The notes beneath the pieces were generated by a model that searched no databases, had not been told where the DNA came from, and saw nothing but the letters and a program-made list of their open reading frames with translations. From Streptomyces sp. NBC_00425 (GTDB lineage Bacteria; Actinomycetota; Actinomycetes; Streptomycetales; Streptomycetaceae): a stretch of DNA of 64,000 nucleotides. Positions 61,111 to 64,000 of this stretch are shown here, in pieces. The translations under genes were made by a program, and so were the position numbers. The DNA lies in the NCBI RefSeq assembly GCF_036030735.1, contig NZ_CP107928.1, positions 9,734,001 to 9,798,000 on the forward strand. Direction: 5' to 3'. Each line of letters starts with the position of its first letter. Position 1 is the first letter of the stretch.

Positions 61111-61595
61111 AGGCGAGCAAGCCGCTGCCCGTGAGACCACCCGGACAGGTTCCCGGCCACATCGTCTCTACGACGAAGGCCGGGGACGCGGCCGTGCACG
61201 CCGCATACCCCGATCGTCGGCCTGTCGGGCGGGGTTCCTGGCTGCGCTACACCCGCCGACTCATCGGCCACACGCCGACCGCCAGCCGCCCGAGCTGAGC
61301 CCGCTCGCGGGGACCCGGACACGGTGAGTGTGCTGCGGGTATACGACGCGGTGGTGTGAAGGAGGCACCGGGCGCAGGGGCGCACCCCGTCCTCGCTGAT
61401 GATCTGCGACCTGTCCCGCCACGGCATCCAGGCAGCCACCCGATACACCCCGCCTCACCTCATGGCAGGGACCAGCACGGCCAGCAGCGCGATGAACGGC
61501 GTCATGACGCTGAAGAACACAAACCTGCCGAGGGGCCGGTGGCCGTGTGATCGTCCATCGCGGGGGTGCTTACGGTCGTCGAGAGAGGGGAAGTG
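61111..61595. other. Intergenic region, no supported gene
   Basis: 485 bases. On the minus strand a hydrophobic stretch FFSVMTPFIALLAVLVPAM (about 61465-61530) is open but without a credible start, so it is not called. An AT-richer zone with a GAGAGAGGGG ribosome site leads into the next small gene. Confidence 0.3.
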
Positions 61596-61790
61596 ATGAT
61601 CTCCATGACGAGCGTGATGCAGAACTACGGTCTCCTGTGGACCGACCCGGACGGCACCCCGCAGGCGTCGGCCGGCAGGTACGACAAACGGTCCGCGAAG
61701 CATCGCCGCACCGAACTCAAAGCCGTGGGCTGCACCCGTGTCGAGATCGTGCCGCTCAGGCCTGGCGAAGTACCCGAGCCGGTCTCCTGA
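61596..61790 (+). CDS. Small hypothetical protein, 64 aa
   Basis: ATG 61596 follows GAGAGAGGGGAAGTG, a good ribosome site. The 64-aa product (MISMTSVMQNYGLLWTDPDG..., ending EVPEPVS) is soluble with a basic middle (YDKRSAKHRRTELKAVG). No family recognised. The coding pattern and site support expression. Confidence 0.6.
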   Translation: MISMTSVMQNYGLLWTDPDGTPQASAGRYDKRSAKHRRTELKAVGCTRVEIVPLRPGEVPEPVS

Positions 61791-62187
61791 GCGAGCGGGA
61801 CGAGGCAGAGCACGCGACCAGGCAGACGTACCCCGCCCAGCAGCACCTGAAGGCCACGCAGCGCGTCGACCAGCCACCGACCATCCCTCACTCGAACAGA
61901 CCGAGGTCCGCGAGCAGCCCGCGCTGTGTATCCGGCAGCGAGTCCCGCCTACTGCGCATGTTGCTGCGCCATACCCCAAGGGTTTCCGTTGCCGAGTGAG
62001 CCACGTGCCGATGTCCATGCCATGGACGGTGACGCCGGGCAGGACCTCGGTCTGACCGGCCTCCTCGCTGGCGAATCTTCCGCAGAGCCCGATGCAGCCC
62101 AAATCGCATGACGTCAATCACCAAGGCCGTCCTCACCCTGGAGCGGCACCGCTGAAAACCCTCAGTGATGGCATGCACAATGCGTCC
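61791..62187. other. Intergenic region, no supported gene
   Basis: About 400 bases with only shadow frames. No repeat, tRNA or hairpin recognised. The promoter of the following gene is expected near 62130-62180. Confidence 0.3.
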
Positions 62188-62898
62188 ATGAGTCACGACT
62201 ACAGGCCTGGTGACGTGCTGTTGCTGGAGTGCCCGTTCACTGAGACCGCCGTCACCGGGGTCACCCGTTACTACGTGTCCGTGCAGTGGCCGTGGCTGGA
62301 AGTGGCCCCGCAGGCTGAGAACATCAGGTGGAACGGCCGAAGGGCGCTTCCAACGCCTGCGGCCCGTGAGTGGGAGATCTTCCGAACGGAACCGGTGGAG
62401 ACCGCACTGAAGCCGGGCGATACCTGCCTGGTGGGTATCCCCGCGACCGTGGTGCACGTCCAGACGGTCCACCGCTTCGATCCGCCCCTGGTCACCGGCA
62501 TGCTGCCCCGGCCCGCGTCCTACCTCGAGGTCCTGCAGCAGGGTGAGACCCATGACCCTTCCCTCGAGGACCAGGGCTACACGATCGATCCGGCCGGCGG
62601 CGAACCCGTACGCATCGAGCTGTTCTTCCGTCCGTACGCCTTCCTCGAACTGGGTGATGAGGTTGCTGACCGGAACGGGCGCGCCTGGCGGTTCGATGCG
62701 GCCTGGAACTGGCACTCCTTCGACGGTGAGCAGTCGGGCACTCCGACCTGGCCGCTGACGTTGCTCTTCCGCCATGGTGAGCCGACACCGAAGGAAGCCG
62801 AAAAGGTCGCCCGGGCAACAGCGGTCGGCAGCCATGCGGACGAACTGGAGCGGTGGAGCGGACTCACTCACGCGCGACCAGCCGCCCATCAGCAGTAG
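62188..62898 (+). CDS. Hypothetical protein, 236 aa
   Basis: This soluble, beta-rich, acidic protein starts at ATG 62188 (MSHDYRPGDVLLLECPFTET). Trp-rich segments (WPWLEVAP, WNWHSFDGEQ) and many turns suggest a beta domain. No catalytic or binding motif known to me. The frame is open earlier but without a site. It may belong to a Streptomyces family of unknown function. Confidence 0.75.
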   Translation: MSHDYRPGDVLLLECPFTETAVTGVTRYYVSVQWPWLEVAPQAENIRWNGRRALPTPAAREWEIFRTEPVETALKPGDTCLVGIPATVVHVQTVHRFDPPLVTGMLPRPASYLEVLQQGETHDPSLEDQGYTIDPAGGEPVRIELFFRPYAFLELGDEVADRNGRAWRFDAAWNWHSFDGEQSGTPTWPLTLLFRHGEPTPKEAEKVARATAVGSHADELERWSGLTHARPAAHQQ

Positions 62899-62968
62899 CC
62901 TCGCGGGACTCTACTGGCTGCGCTGCGACAAGACGGTGGAGACCCAAATCCAGGCTAGTGAACGCCCA

Positions 62969-63946
62969 TCAGCCTTCCGGATGTGGCGGTGCGGAGGTCA
63001 GCGGAGAGTGCGACCAGCGGACGGGGGTGCCGTCAGAGCCGTTGGTGAGCCAGGAGCCGTCTCCTAGGGGCACCAGTTCGTACGGGTTGGTCACCTCGAC
63101 GGCGATCTCGCCGCTGAGCGTGCCCGTGCGCACGTCGATCAGGTGGTAGCGGAACCACTCCTCCTCGTCCTGGCCCTCACCGCCCAATGTGACGACGGCC
63201 AGGTCTGGGGTCAGGTAGCCGCCGCTCCATTCCACGAAGGTCTCCTCCGGGTCGTATCCGAAGGCTTCGACGGGCAAAGTGAAGAGCACGTCCCCGCTGG
63301 AGTGGCGGTGGAAGGCGACATCTGCCTGCCCGTGGTCGACGGTCATGAACTGCTGCCCGCCCGGCGCCAGGTCGATCAGACAGCGGTCCGACCACGGGTA
63401 CGTCACGAACTCCGCCTCGCCGTCGGCCCGAGCCGTGGCCCTGAGAATGACTGAGCCGTCCTGACCCTCACCGATGTCGAGGTAGATGCTGCCGTCCACC
63501 GGGTGCACGTAGTGGCCGGCGCCGTGCCCGACTGTCTCCAGTTCCCGGCGGACAAGGACCGCCCCGCTATCGGCGTCGTGTACGACCCACTGGTCTCCGC
63601 TCCCGCGTCCCGCCATCGCGTCTGGCCGGTAGACCCATACGGTCCGGCCGTCCAGGGACAGCGCACAGCCAGGCCGGTGACCATGGCGCTGGTCGGAGTA
63701 GGGCTCGAAGTTCGATGTCCACACCAGGCCACCAGCGCGCGTGAGGCAGACGACGCCGTTCAGCGTCGTGTACACGACTCGCTCCAGATCGGGCCAGACC
63801 GCCGACTCCACAACCTCGTCGCCGGGCCGCGGCTGGAACACCGCGGCGGGCTCAAGTGCCCCGAACACGCCGGAGTCCATCACGAAGGCATGGATCCGCC
63901 CGTTGCGATGGCGCGTGATCACCTTCAGAGGCCGCAGAGTAATCAT
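62969..63946 (-). CDS. Beta-propeller-like hypothetical protein, 325 aa
   Basis: This cytosolic protein has repeating beta units of about 40-45 residues (for example RVVYTTLNGVVCLTRAGGLVW, TVWVYRPDAMAG, SIYLDIGEGQDGSVILRA), like a WD/PQQ-type propeller. There is no signal peptide. It starts at ATG 63946 (MITLRPLKVITRHRNGRIH). Function unknown. The codon pattern is normal for the genome. Confidence 0.75.
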   Translation of the reverse strand: MITLRPLKVITRHRNGRIHAFVMDSGVFGALEPAAVFQPRPGDEVVESAVWPDLERVVYTTLNGVVCLTRAGGLVWTSNFEPYSDQRHGHRPGCALSLDGRTVWVYRPDAMAGRGSGDQWVVHDADSGAVLVRRELETVGHGAGHYVHPVDGSIYLDIGEGQDGSVILRATARADGEAEFVTYPWSDRCLIDLAPGGQQFMTVDHGQADVAFHRHSSGDVLFTLPVEAFGYDPEETFVEWSGGYLTPDLAVVTLGGEGQDEEEWFRYHLIDVRTGTLSGEIAVEVTNPYELVPLGDGSWLTNGSDGTPVRWSHSPLTSAPPHPEG

Positions 63947-64000
63947 CTGCCGAGGCTAACGCCCAGTTCAGGCCGACCGACAACCAGGATCGGTGGGCGC

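Noticed and set aside
61455..61560. Small membrane peptide on the minus strand
   Set aside because: Hydrophobic frame present, but no start codon with a ribosome site.
1..64000. CRISPR array
   Set aside because: No set of regularly spaced identical repeats with unique spacers was seen; the repeats found are two or three copies in tandem.

Overview
The window is very GC-rich actinobacterial DNA, almost certainly from a Streptomyces. The evidence is third-position GC bias, frequent GTG starts, ATGA/GTGA start-stop overlaps, SARP/LAL/AfsA regulators and WYL/PucR regulators. No coordinate or database search was possible, so all family names come from motifs read by eye.

Positions 1-34742 are a large part of a polyketide biosynthetic cluster. 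The window opens inside the last module of a modular type I PKS whose DH and KR both look catalytically dead and which has no thioesterase, so its chain should end as a beta-ketoacyl-ACP. Then come a KASIII-like acyltransferase and an alpha/beta hydrolase. A compact minus-strand operon (4657-7244) follows that looks like a separate ribosomal-peptide (RiPP) unit: a 62-aa Gly-rich candidate precursor, a truncated tetrapyrrole-methylase-like protein and two HExxH proteins. A SARP regulator (7420-10026) diverges from a tightly coupled operon: fatty-acyl-AMP ligase, acyl-CoA dehydrogenase, ACP, a KS-AT-ACP single-module PKS, KASIII, FkbH-type HAD protein, ACP and a phosphopantetheinyl transferase. 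The FkbH/ACP/KASIII set plus a beta-keto terminus suggests glycerate-dependent (tetronate-type) chain release. AfsA-, LuxR- and LAL-type regulators, a small secreted peptide, an MFS exporter, acyl-CoA carboxylase beta/epsilon subunits, a 2-oxoacid:ferredoxin oxidoreductase pair and an FAD monooxygenase complete the cluster.

Positions 35106-41263 are a subtilisin-type protease gene cut in two by a 4.81-kb transposon (35779-40589; 12-bp inverted ends, TCA target duplication). The transposon carries an IS5-type transposase, a regulator/MFS pair, two RacP/DUF6192-like genes and a zinc-finger protein. Removing it with one target copy restores the protease frame exactly.

Positions 41264-63946 are accessory chromosome: WYL regulators (one broken by a 20-bp tandem duplication), an ADP-ribosylglycohydrolase, a fatty-acid desaturase/ferredoxin reductase pair with a divergent PucR-type regulator, GNATs, an unusual HTH-membrane-periplasmic-binding protein, lipoproteins, pseudogenes and several transposase remnants.

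The most unusual signal is at 44431-44658, just after a conserved gene of unknown function. Two consecutive tRNA-like sequences are arranged 3' half first, then 5' half. Acceptor and anticodon stems pair only if the halves are joined in permuted order, with U33 and plausible anticodons (GAA and CUC). This resembles circularly permuted tRNA genes and is the main candidate for a previously undescribed system.
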